Both the position numbers and the translations under genes were made by a program. Positions 35,175 through 43,863 of a stretch of DNA of 64,000 nucleotides are shown in pieces. The notes under the pieces are model-generated. The model was given only the letters and a program-made list of their open reading frames with translations, did not search any database and had not been told where the DNA came from. Source of the DNA: CALLVY01 sp937899855 (lineage in GTDB: Bacteria > Bacteroidota > Bacteroidia > Chitinophagales > Saprospiraceae); contig JBCBQC010000019.1 in NCBI GenBank assembly GCA_039820405.1, positions 7,533 through 71,532 of the forward strand, in the 5' to 3' direction. Position 1 is the first letter of the stretch. Every line of letters starts with the position of its first letter.

Positions 35175-35708
35175 ATGACGAATCCCTGGCACGATGTGCA
35201 TTTTGGCGACCACGCCCCCTCGGTGGTCAATGGCATCGTTGAAATTCCCAAAAATACCCGCGCCAAGTACGAATTGGACAAGGAAAGTGGTTTGCTCATC
35301 CTCGACCGCGTCCTGTATTCTTCGATGTATTATCCGGCCAATTATGGCTTTATTCCCCGCACTTACTGCGACGATAAGGATCCGCTTGACATCCTCATCT
35401 TTTCCCAAATTACGGTGGTCCCGATGTGCATCGTTCCCGCCAAGGTGATCGGGGTGATGCGGATGTCGGATGGCGGCGAAGCCGACGATAAGATCATTGC
35501 CGTGGCCGAGCACGACATGAGCGTCAATCACATCAATGACATCAGCGAGCTGCCCGGGCACCTGCTGCGGGAGATGCGGGCCTTTTTTGAGGATTACAAA
35601 AAATTGGAAAATAAGACCGTCGTGGTGGAAGAGTTTCAGGACCGCGAGCTGGCCCGGGAAATCGTCCGTCAGAGCATTACGGACTACCGCGCCAAGTTTG
35701 GGGAATGA
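35175..35708 (+). CDS. ppa: Inorganic pyrophosphatase
   Basis: A 177-residue soluble family I pyrophosphatase. The family signature is seen in DDKDPLDILI, which holds the acidic metal ligands, together with SMYYPANYGFIP and the basic loop ELAREIVRQS. It hydrolyses PPi to phosphate, pulling biosynthetic reactions forward. It is divergent from the protease gene, with a 255-bp gap. A mismatched hairpin (35727-35758) follows the stop without a T run. Confidence 0.95.
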   Translation: MTNPWHDVHFGDHAPSVVNGIVEIPKNTRAKYELDKESGLLILDRVLYSSMYYPANYGFIPRTYCDDKDPLDILIFSQITVVPMCIVPAKVIGVMRMSDGGEADDKIIAVAEHDMSVNHINDISELPGHLLREMRAFFEDYKKLENKTVVVEEFQDRELAREIVRQSITDYRAKFGE

Positions 35709-36197
35709 GGGGGGGGTAACAAAAAAGGACTCAGCAAGAACAATTTCGTGCTGAATCCCTTGGGAGACTCCATCTTTTACGAAGTTTGCTTTGGACGGAA
35801 TCAAAACGATCTGCTATTTAGCACTACTATGAGGCAGCACCCGAAGGCGGCAGCGGCGCGAAAACAACCGATCGTTTGTACTTCAGAGAAGAGCTTGTGG
35901 CTTCAACTATTACCGTTCTCTTCCTCATTTGTACGTTTTAACTACAAACAAAACCCTATTTACTAATAAAAACGGCGAAGTGCCAGATACTGTTGCGTGA
36001 TCAGTGACGGGACATTTGCCTGTTTCTAAAGTTAATTCATATTTGGGAAATAGCGAAAGTCAAGTTTTTCACATTCCCTCCACAAAAGTTTTCCACAACT
36101 GTTAATTGACTGTTTTACAGGATTTTAAACCTTACACTGAGCGTTCATTACTATCCCACAGCCCATTTTTAAACGAAGGTATCCACAGTGTTTCCCC
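35709..36197. other. AT-rich 489-bp intergenic region with DnaA-box-like sites
   Basis: No gene is supported. The right half contains TTTTCCACA (36089-36097), TATCCCACA (36152-36160) and GTATCCACA (36179-36187), close to the DnaA box TTATCCACA, next to a stretch (35930-36060) that is clearly richer in A and T than its neighbours. This could be a replication-origin-like or DnaA-controlled region, but no dnaA, dnaN or gidA lies in the window. Confidence 0.35.
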
Positions 36198-37013
36198 TCA
36201 GGAGGGGGGCGACCACTGCCAGTTGTAGCGCCAGCTTCCCTCGGCTTCGCGCAGGTCGTGTAGGGACAGGGTTGCCGTGACGGCGACAAAAAAAGGAGCG
36301 ATAAAGGGACCCAACAAGGGGATTAGTAGAAGAAAATAGGTGGTCATTCCCACGGCCAGGGCCAGGCCGGAGTAATGTTGGGTCGTCCGGGCGCTCTGGC
36401 GAATGGACATGCCGTAGAGTTCGTTGTAGTTGTCGATCATGGCAAAGCCCAGGAAGTAACACTGGATCAGGAGGATTAGGGGGGTCTGGAGGAGGGTGAA
36501 GCCAATGATGCCCAGCACGGTCTTGACGGCCACGGTAAGGAGGGTTTCGAGGATAAAATTGCGGAGGACGATTACAAACATGCGGATTTGGGCGCGGATG
36601 AAGGTCCGGGGGGTAAAATCCTGGCGGTTGCCCGTCTTGATCTCCAGGGTTCGCCGGACGAAGTGGAAGACGATGATTTCTACCAATAGCAAAACGACGT
36701 ACTTAAAACCGCCCAAAAAGAGAAAGTGGTAGCCCTCGCTGTACACCTGGTCAAAGAGGGTCACGATGCTTTGACCGACGGCGAGGACGTCGTCGGTGGA
36801 GGCGCCCCCGTACCAATTGCGGAGGATGCCGTAGAATTTAAAACTGGCGATGAGTCCGGCAAACACCAGCAGGCGCATCACCCAGGAGAATTTCCAGAAG
36901 CCTTCCCACAATCGGTGCTCCCGAATAAAGTACAGGGCCTCGCGGTTTTTCTCAAAGGCAAAGCGGAAATCACCCAGCATTTGGGGCAACGAAAAACGGT
37001 CCAATCCTTTCAT
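36198..37013 (-). CDS. EI24/CysZ-like membrane protein
   Basis: A 271-residue inner membrane protein with four to six hydrophobic segments. The pattern of the EI24 family, which includes the sulfate transporter CysZ, is seen in the C-terminal half: LLIQCYFLGFAMIDNYNELY followed by GMTTYFLLLIPLLGPFIAP. The N-terminal region is longer than in E. coli CysZ. Sulfate uptake is possible and would fit the sulfotransferase in this window, but no sulfate-assimilation genes are near, so the substrate is unproven. Confidence 0.82.
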   Translation of the reverse strand: MKGLDRFSLPQMLGDFRFAFEKNREALYFIREHRLWEGFWKFSWVMRLLVFAGLIASFKFYGILRNWYGGASTDDVLAVGQSIVTLFDQVYSEGYHFLFLGGFKYVVLLLVEIIVFHFVRRTLEIKTGNRQDFTPRTFIRAQIRMFVIVLRNFILETLLTVAVKTVLGIIGFTLLQTPLILLIQCYFLGFAMIDNYNELYGMSIRQSARTTQHYSGLALAVGMTTYFLLLIPLLGPFIAPFFVAVTATLSLHDLREAEGSWRYNWQWSPPS

Positions 37014-37072
37014 AATAGTTTCGAATTTGTACGTAATACCTTACCTTCACTGGCCTAAACCAGCACCTGACT

Positions 37073-39838
37073 ATGCCTTACCTCCCCATCATCGGCTTGC
37101 TTTTCCTCTCCTGGAACCTGTCCGCCCAAAACCCCGATAAAAAGACGATGAGTCCCGCCGTGTACGACCTCTGGTCGACCATCCGGGATCCGCAAATTAC
37201 CGGCGACGGCCAGTGGGCCAGCTATGCGCTCCACCGCGAAGATAAGGATGATCGGCAATGTCTGTACCGCGTTTCGGATGACCGCAGCTATTTTTTCGAC
37301 CGCGGACAGGATGGACGTTTCAGCTACGACGACCGCTTTTTTGCCTTCCGGCTCCGTCCCGCCGCTGATAGCCTCAAAGCCCTGCGCCGCCGCGGCGTGG
37401 AAAAAGACGATTTGCCCCGCGATACCCTGGCCCTTTTCGACCTTACCAGTGGCCGTATCCAACGCATCCCCGGCTTGCACCGTTTCGTCCTACCTAAAAA
37501 ATGGTCGGGCAGCATCGCCTACTTGCTCCACCCCAACCCCCAGGATAGCCAGGCCACCACCAAAGCCAATACCCACCACCTGGTCATCCGCGAGCTGGGC
37601 AGTGGTCGTTGCGATACCTTTCCCGCCGTCACCCACTTTAGCGTAGCGGAAACCGCCCCACGCATCCTCTTTGGCAGTACCGGTCAGGACTCGACCTTCC
37701 GGGCCGGACTCTACCTCTACGAAGCCGACACCCGTCGGGTTCGCCAATTGCTCGACGCCAGCGGCGAATTCCAACAACTGGCGCTCGACCGGCCGGGCCG
37801 TCAAGCGGCCTTCCTCGCCGATCTGGACACCACCGACGCCCGCGTCCGCCCCTTCCAACTCTACTACTGGCAGGCCGACCTCGATAGCGCCCAGCAACTC
37901 CCCGTTCCCACTCCCAACACCGCCGCTAGCTCCTGGCGCATTTCAGAAGCGGGCAAGGTCTATTTTTCGGAAAACGGGCAGCGCCTATTCTACGGCACCG
38001 CGCCACCACCCCTCCTGGCGGATACCAGCCTCCTCGAAGAAGAAATCGTACAAGTCGAAGTGTGGCACTACCTCGACAAACGCACCTACCCCCACCAAAA
38101 GATCGACCTGGAAGACGACCGCAAACGGAGCTATTTGGCCTATTACGACACCCAACAAAAACGCTTCCAACAGCTGGGGGCGCCCGATCAACCGGAGCTA
38201 AAAATCGGGGCCGAGGGCAATGCCCAGTACGCCCTGGCCCAAAACGAAGGCCCCTATCTGGAAAAAATATCCTGGGAGGGCTTTCCGGCTTACAAAGACC
38301 TGAGTGCCGTCGACCTGAGCACGGGAAAGGTCCAGCCCATCGCCCCCGCGGTACGGGCCAATCCTCAGGTATCGCCCGAGGGAAACTTTGCCTACTGGTA
38401 CAGCACCCCCGATTCGGCCTGGTTTTCCTATTCCTTTGCCGACCAGCAATTGTACCGCCTCGCCGGGAATGAACTCCGCCCGTTCTACAACGAACTCAAC
38501 GACATGCCGATGTACCCCTATCCCTACGGCGCCGCCGGCTGGCTGGCGGACGATCAAGCCCTGCTGCTGTACGACCGCTACGACATCTGGCGGGTGGACC
38601 CCCGGGGACGGACGGCCCCCCAGCGCCTCACCGCAGGACGGGAGGCCCAAACCATCTACCGCTACCACCGCAGCGACCCCGAAGCGCGCTTTATCGATCC
38701 CGACCAGCCGGGCTTGCTACGCAGCCAACGCGAGGGTGACCGTGCCGAGGCCTACCACTTCCTGGACTGGGCCACGGGCCAGCTAAGCTTGCTGCTCGAA
38801 GGCGACTACGCCCTATCGCGTCGGCCCCTCAAGGCGCGCGAGCGCAACGATTTTCTCTTTACCCGCGAAAGCTTTACCGTTTTTCCCGACCTGCTGCTCG
38901 CCCGCGATGCCAACTTCGCCAAGGCCCGCCGGATCAGTCGGGCCAATCCCCAACAGGACGAATATTCCTGGGGGACGATCGAACTGTTTGAATGGACTTC
39001 CCTCGACGGCCAGCCCCTCCGGGGTTTGTTGGTCAAACCCGAAAACTTTGACCCCCAGAAAAAATACCCCCTCCTCGTCAATTTTTACGAACGCAGCAGT
39101 CAGGGATTGCACCGTCACCGTGCGCCCTACCCCCACCGCTCGACGATCAACTACAGCTACTACGCCAACCGGGGCTACGTCATCTTCAACCCGGACGTCC
39201 CCTACCGGGTCGGCTATCCGGGCGAAAGCGCCCTCCAGGCGGTGACTTCCGGGGTGACGGCCCTGCTCAATGAGGGCTACATCGACGCCCAACGCATGGG
39301 CGTACAGGGCCACAGTTGGGGGGGCTACCAGGTGGCGCACCTGCTGACCAAAACCAATATTTTCCGCTGCGCCGAATCGGGAGCACCGGTGGTAAACATG
39401 TTCAGCGCCTACGGGGGCATCCGGTGGCGCTCGGGGCTGAGTCGGATGTTCCAGTACGAGCATACCCAGAGCCGCATTGGGGGCACCATCTGGGAATACC
39501 CCCTGCGCTACCTCGAAAACTCGCCCCTCTTTGCGCTCGATAAGGTGGAGACGCCGGTACTGATCCTCCACAACGATAAGGACGGTGCGGTGCCCTGGTA
39601 CCAAGGCATCGAGTACTTTATGGGGCTGCGCCGACTGGGCAAACCCGCCTGGATGCTCAACTACAACGACGAACCACACTGGCCCGTCAAACGACAAAAC
39701 CGCTTGGACTTCAACCTGCGGATGCAGCAGTTTTTTGACCACTACCTGCGCGATGCTCCCCGTCCCCGCTGGATGGAGCGGGGCGTACCCGCCTTGGAAA
39801 AGGGCATTGAACAGGGACTGGAATTGGAGGGAGAATAA
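37073..39838 (+). CDS. S9 family peptidase (prolyl oligopeptidase-like)
   Basis: A 921-residue secreted serine peptidase. The signal peptide ends LSAQN. The first 600 residues are a beta-propeller-type region; the C-terminal alpha/beta-hydrolase domain has the nucleophile in GVQGHSWGGYQ, Asp in HNDKDGAVPW and His in YNDEPHWP. It should cleave peptides small enough to enter the propeller. It is longer than classical DPP4 and closer to the S9 peptidases of unknown specificity that are common in Bacteroidota. A possible promoter (TTG-N12-TACCTTCA, 37027-37049) lies just upstream. It complements the DPP11-like enzyme in the window. Confidence 0.92.
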   Translation: MPYLPIIGLLFLSWNLSAQNPDKKTMSPAVYDLWSTIRDPQITGDGQWASYALHREDKDDRQCLYRVSDDRSYFFDRGQDGRFSYDDRFFAFRLRPAADSLKALRRRGVEKDDLPRDTLALFDLTSGRIQRIPGLHRFVLPKKWSGSIAYLLHPNPQDSQATTKANTHHLVIRELGSGRCDTFPAVTHFSVAETAPRILFGSTGQDSTFRAGLYLYEADTRRVRQLLDASGEFQQLALDRPGRQAAFLADLDTTDARVRPFQLYYWQADLDSAQQLPVPTPNTAASSWRISEAGKVYFSENGQRLFYGTAPPPLLADTSLLEEEIVQVEVWHYLDKRTYPHQKIDLEDDRKRSYLAYYDTQQKRFQQLGAPDQPELKIGAEGNAQYALAQNEGPYLEKISWEGFPAYKDLSAVDLSTGKVQPIAPAVRANPQVSPEGNFAYWYSTPDSAWFSYSFADQQLYRLAGNELRPFYNELNDMPMYPYPYGAAGWLADDQALLLYDRYDIWRVDPRGRTAPQRLTAGREAQTIYRYHRSDPEARFIDPDQPGLLRSQREGDRAEAYHFLDWATGQLSLLLEGDYALSRRPLKARERNDFLFTRESFTVFPDLLLARDANFAKARRISRANPQQDEYSWGTIELFEWTSLDGQPLRGLLVKPENFDPQKKYPLLVNFYERSSQGLHRHRAPYPHRSTINYSYYANRGYVIFNPDVPYRVGYPGESALQAVTSGVTALLNEGYIDAQRMGVQGHSWGGYQVAHLLTKTNIFRCAESGAPVVNMFSAYGGIRWRSGLSRMFQYEHTQSRIGGTIWEYPLRYLENSPLFALDKVETPVLILHNDKDGAVPWYQGIEYFMGLRRLGKPAWMLNYNDEPHWPVKRQNRLDFNLRMQQFFDHYLRDAPRPRWMERGVPALEKGIEQGLELEGE

Positions 39839-39906
39839 AAGCCCTTGCCTACGGAACTAAATGGGGTCCAATAAGCTTGGGTACTTGGGTCGACAACTCC
39901 TAAGCC

Positions 39907-41292
39907 ATGTCAAAAATCATTGCCATTTTTCGCGAAGCGCTCAACGGCGAGGAAAAAGAGTATACCAGCGGCAGTATCCGTCGAGCGATTTTCCTGCTGT
40001 CCATCCCGATGATTCTGGAGATGGTCATGGAATCACTGTTTGCCGTGGTGGATGCCTACTTTGTGGGCAAGATCAGTGTGGCGGCGGTGGCCACGGTGGG
40101 TTTTACCGAATCGGTGGTCATGCTGGTGTATTCGGTAGCCATTGGTCTGAGTACGGCAGCGACGGCGGTGGTGGCGCGGCGGATTGGTGCGCAGGAGCAG
40201 CACAAGGCCAACGAGGCGGCGGTGCAGGCCCTGCTGATCGGCGTATCGATGGCGGTGGTACTGGGCCTGTTGGGGGCTTACTTCGCCGCGGATATTCTAC
40301 GTCTGATGGATGCTGGCCCCGAGGTTATCGCAACGGGAGTGGGGTATACGCGGATCATCTTTGGGACCAACATCGTCATCATTTTGCTTTTTTTGCTCAA
40401 TGGCATCTTTCGGGGGGCGGGCGATGCCAATATGGCCATGCGTTCGCTGTGGTTGGCCAATGGCTTGAATATCATTCTGGATCCCCTATTGATTTTTGGC
40501 TGGGGTCCCATTCCGGCCCTGGGTTTGGAGGGGGCGGCCATTGCCACCTCGATTGGTCGGGGGGCGGGCGTCCTGTTTCAGTTGTACATTCTACTGCGGG
40601 GGCTCGGGGTGCTGCGGATCGGTCGTCGGGACTTGCGGCCGGTGGGAAAGGTTCTTCGCAAGCTGGTGCGGATTGCGGCGGGGGGAGCGGGTCAATACCT
40701 CATTGCCTCGGCCAGTTGGATCTTTTTGGTACGCATCATCGCGCCCTTCGGGAGTGAGGTGGTGGCGGGCTATACCTTTGGCCTGCGGTTGCTCATCTTT
40801 TCGGTCCTGCCTTCCTGGGGGATGGCCAATGCCGCGGCTACCCTGGTAGGACAAAACCTCGGCGCGCAAAAACCGGAACGAGCCGAACAGAGCGTCTGGC
40901 AAACCTCTTTTTACAATGCCCTTTTCCTGCTCTTTATCTCCATCATCTACTTTATCTGGGCGGAGTATTTTCTGTCTTTTTTTAGCCAAAACGAGGTCGT
41001 CATTGAAGCCGGGGCCCTTTGTATGCGCATCATCTGTGTGGCCTACGTTTTCTTTTCCTACGGGATGATCATCGCCCAGGCTTTCAACGGAGCGGGAGAT
41101 ACCCGCACCCCGACCTGGGTCAACTTCATCTGTTTTTGGTTGATCGAAATTCCCCTGGCCTACCTGCTCGCCCTCCAACTCGAATGGGGGCCAGCCGGCG
41201 TGTACTGGGCCATTACCATCAGCGAAAGCCTGCTGGGAATCATTCTCATCTTTATCTTCCGCCGGGGGCGGTGGAAAACGGTTACGGTCTAG
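39907..41292 (+). CDS. MATE family efflux transporter
   Basis: A 461-residue exporter with 12 predicted transmembrane segments in two related halves. The first half opens SIPMILEMVMESLFAVVDAYFVG and contains the family segment GLSTAATAVVARRIGA; the second includes GMANAAATLVGQNLGA. It would export cationic drugs or metabolites using an Na+ or H+ gradient. The substrate is not predictable. It lies 68 bp after the S9 peptidase gene on the same strand and ends at a convergent terminator. Confidence 0.93.
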   Translation: MSKIIAIFREALNGEEKEYTSGSIRRAIFLLSIPMILEMVMESLFAVVDAYFVGKISVAAVATVGFTESVVMLVYSVAIGLSTAATAVVARRIGAQEQHKANEAAVQALLIGVSMAVVLGLLGAYFAADILRLMDAGPEVIATGVGYTRIIFGTNIVIILLFLLNGIFRGAGDANMAMRSLWLANGLNIILDPLLIFGWGPIPALGLEGAAIATSIGRGAGVLFQLYILLRGLGVLRIGRRDLRPVGKVLRKLVRIAAGGAGQYLIASASWIFLVRIIAPFGSEVVAGYTFGLRLLIFSVLPSWGMANAAATLVGQNLGAQKPERAEQSVWQTSFYNALFLLFISIIYFIWAEYFLSFFSQNEVVIEAGALCMRIICVAYVFFSYGMIIAQAFNGAGDTRTPTWVNFICFWLIEIPLAYLLALQLEWGPAGVYWAITISESLLGIILIFIFRRGRWKTVTV

Positions 41293-41301
41293 TCTCCCCA
41301 C

Positions 41302-41338
41302 AAAAAGCGGGGCCGGCTCCCATCGGAACCGGCCCCCC
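41302..41338. terminator. Bidirectional terminator between MATE and fasciclin genes
   Basis: Stem 41309-41338 (GGGGCCGG...CCGGCCCC). On the minus strand it is followed by a T run (A run at 41302-41306 on the plus strand), so it is a good terminator for the fasciclin gene and probably also stops MATE transcripts. Confidence 0.8.
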
Positions 41339-41409
41339 AAAACATTATCATCAATAAAAAATAACGGGATTTTGACTTTTCATTCGTCAGCTCCACCTAA
41401 GGAGGATCC

Positions 41410-43767
41410 TTACTGGATGACGAGAATATTCTTAGCGAAGCTGTTTTCCGACTTCAACAGTAGGAAGTAGACTCCGGCAGGATACTGGCTCACGCCGATC
41501 TGGGATACGCGGTCTTGCAACTGGACGTTCTGGACGACGGTGCCCCGAGCGTCGATCAGCTGGGCTTCCACGCCTTCCTGCAACAAGTCAGCGGGCACCT
41601 CGACCTGGACAAAGTCCGAAGCGGGGTTGGGACCGACCTCTACTTTCACTTCCTCCAAGCCACGTACGGCGGTATTGAGGTCCGGTAGCAATACTTCATC
41701 AATCACGTGAACAACACCGTTGAAGGTGCGGATGTCGGGGGCAATCACTTCGGAATCATCGTTGATAAAGACACCGTCCATATTGATCGTCACGGTGATG
41801 TTTTGACCATTGAGCGTCATCGCTTGCTGGCCATCCGTAAGCTGCGAGGAGAGGACCTCTCCCATCAGAACGTGGTACTGTAGGATGGTGGTCAGGTCGC
41901 CGGAAGGATCGACGAGCAGGCTATCGAGCAAGCCCATGGGCAGTTCACCAAAGGCTTCATCCGTGGGGGCAAAGAGGGTAAAGGGACCGTCATCGGAGAG
42001 GGCTCCGGCCAGCATGGCCGCGCCAACCGCTTGCTCCAGGATGGTGTGGATGTCGCTATCGACTACGACGTCGACGATGGTGCTGGCGGGGGGCATGAGT
42101 ACGACATCGATGACGTGGACGACACCGTTGAGGGTCTGCAGGTCCGTGATCGTGATCTCGGCATCGTTGATAAAGACCCCGTCGCTGTTGATCTCAATCT
42201 CCGCGTTTTGTCCCAGTGCTGTGGTTACCATCATGCCATCGCTCAACTCATCCGCCAGGGTCTCTCCGGGCAGGGCGTGGTAGAGCAGAATCCGCGCGAG
42301 GTCTCCTTCGGGGTCCATCAACAGCTCGTTGAGGGCACCATCGGGCAAATCATCAAAGGCATCATCCGTGGGAGCGAATACCGTAAAATCAGCGTCAAAG
42401 CTTTGTAGAACTCCGGCCAAGTTGGCCTCATCAACGGCGGTTTCGAGGGTGTTGTGTACCGCGCTGCTAGCGACGACATCGTATACCGTGAGGCTACTGG
42501 GTAGGATTACGGCATCCACGACGTGGATAATACCGTTGTAGGTGACGACATCGGTGATGGTCACCCGTGCGTCATTGATGAATACGCCATCCGCATTGAT
42601 CGCTACCGAAACTTCGGGACCAAAGAGCGTAGCGAGCTCATCCCCACTTTCCAGATCCTGGGCAAACAATTCCTCACCGATTACGTGGTACAGCAGCAGC
42701 CGCGCCAGGGGACCATCGGGGTTGGCCAAGAGGTCATTGAGAATTTCTTCGGGTACATCGCCAAAAGCATCATCCGTGGGGGCAAAAACAGTAAAGGGAC
42801 CGTCGCCTTCCAGGGCGCCCTTCAGACCAGCCAAGTCGATGGCCTGCTCCAGCGTCGTGTGATCCTCACTCTCCGCAATAAACTGCGCCACCGTGGTAGC
42901 GGGCTCCAGTACGGCATCGATCACGTGGACGATACCGTTGAAGGTGAGGATGTCCGTAATGATGACTTCGGCTCCGCCGACGAAGATGCCATCGGTGTTG
43001 ATTTCGACCAATACGTCCTGCCCGAGGGCCGTGGGCACCGACAAGCCATTGCTGAGGTTGCCGGCTGGCGCTTCTCCACCTACGACGTGGTAGGCCAGCA
43101 GCCGCGCCAGATCGCCCTCGGGATCCATTAACAAATCATCGAGTACTCCCATGGGCAGATTGCCAAAAGCTTCGTCAGTGGGAGCAAACACCGTAAATCG
43201 GAAATCGGGATCGTCCAGGATTACGTCAAATTCTGCATCGGTAATGGCCCGTTCAAGAGTCGTATGAACCGAGCTGTTTTCCACGACATCAAAGACGGAT
43301 CTTGCGGGCGGCGCCAGCACGGCATCCAGTACGTGTACCACACCATTGGTAGCCACGACATCCTTGACGCTCACCAGCGCACCATTGATGCGAACGACGT
43401 TACCACTCTCAACGATCACCTCAATATTTTGGCCCAGTGCCGTACGCACCGATTGCCCGTTCGTCAGGGCAGTGGACCGAACGTCTGCCGTGAGAACGTG
43501 ATAGAGCAGGATGCGAGCCAGGTCACCCGTAGGATCCATCAACAGTTCATCGAGGGCGCCATCGGGCAGCATACCAAAAGCCGCGTCGGTCGGAGCGAAT
43601 ACCGTGAAGGGACCGGGACCGGCCAGGATACCAGCCAACTCGGCATCGCCAACGGCCCGCTCGAGGATGGTGTGGTCCGGGCTATCGACGATGATGTCTA
43701 CCACGGTTTGGGAGATCGCAAAGGTGCTGATCAGGGTGAATAATAAAATATGGAAAACTTTTAACAT
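41410..43767 (-). CDS. Five-domain fasciclin (FAS1) protein with T9SS type A sorting domain
   Basis: A 785-residue secreted protein from the ATG at 43767; signal peptide ending STFAISQ. Five tandem FAS1 domains of about 135 residues follow, each opening with a motif such as VVDIIVDSPDHTILERAV and carrying FTVFAPTDxAF and NGVVHVIDAVL-type blocks. The C-terminus is a type A sorting domain (VEVGPNPASDFVQVEV). FAS1 proteins act in cell adhesion and matrix binding. The domains are much alike, pointing to internal duplication. It lies 96 bp downstream of the ECF sigma/anti-sigma-like pair on the same strand and may be their target. Confidence 0.93.
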   Translation of the reverse strand: MLKVFHILLFTLISTFAISQTVVDIIVDSPDHTILERAVGDAELAGILAGPGPFTVFAPTDAAFGMLPDGALDELLMDPTGDLARILLYHVLTADVRSTALTNGQSVRTALGQNIEVIVESGNVVRINGALVSVKDVVATNGVVHVLDAVLAPPARSVFDVVENSSVHTTLERAITDAEFDVILDDPDFRFTVFAPTDEAFGNLPMGVLDDLLMDPEGDLARLLAYHVVGGEAPAGNLSNGLSVPTALGQDVLVEINTDGIFVGGAEVIITDILTFNGIVHVIDAVLEPATTVAQFIAESEDHTTLEQAIDLAGLKGALEGDGPFTVFAPTDDAFGDVPEEILNDLLANPDGPLARLLLYHVIGEELFAQDLESGDELATLFGPEVSVAINADGVFINDARVTITDVVTYNGIIHVVDAVILPSSLTVYDVVASSAVHNTLETAVDEANLAGVLQSFDADFTVFAPTDDAFDDLPDGALNELLMDPEGDLARILLYHALPGETLADELSDGMMVTTALGQNAEIEINSDGVFINDAEITITDLQTLNGVVHVIDVVLMPPASTIVDVVVDSDIHTILEQAVGAAMLAGALSDDGPFTLFAPTDEAFGELPMGLLDSLLVDPSGDLTTILQYHVLMGEVLSSQLTDGQQAMTLNGQNITVTINMDGVFINDDSEVIAPDIRTFNGVVHVIDEVLLPDLNTAVRGLEEVKVEVGPNPASDFVQVEVPADLLQEGVEAQLIDARGTVVQNVQLQDRVSQIGVSQYPAGVYFLLLKSENSFAKNILVIQ

Positions 43768-43831
43768 GATTGATCTTTTTAGAAAGTGAATGAGTTTAGG
43801 GGGCATTTGGCGAGCAAATGCAGACTAAAAG

Positions 43832-43858
43832 AATGTGATAAAACTAAAATGTGATAAA
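43832..43858 (-). promoter_or_regulatory. Direct repeat upstream of the fasciclin gene
   Basis: AATGTGATAAA occurs twice, at 43832-43842 and 43848-43858 (16-bp period), in the 96-bp gap ahead of the fasciclin start. One and a half helical turns apart, it could be an operator or part of an ECF promoter. Confidence 0.4.
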
Positions 43859-43863
43859 GTGAA

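Noticed and set aside
35748..35966. A 72-codon plus-strand gene after ppa
   Set aside because: No family features, and it overlaps a hairpin just after ppa; composition is non-coding.
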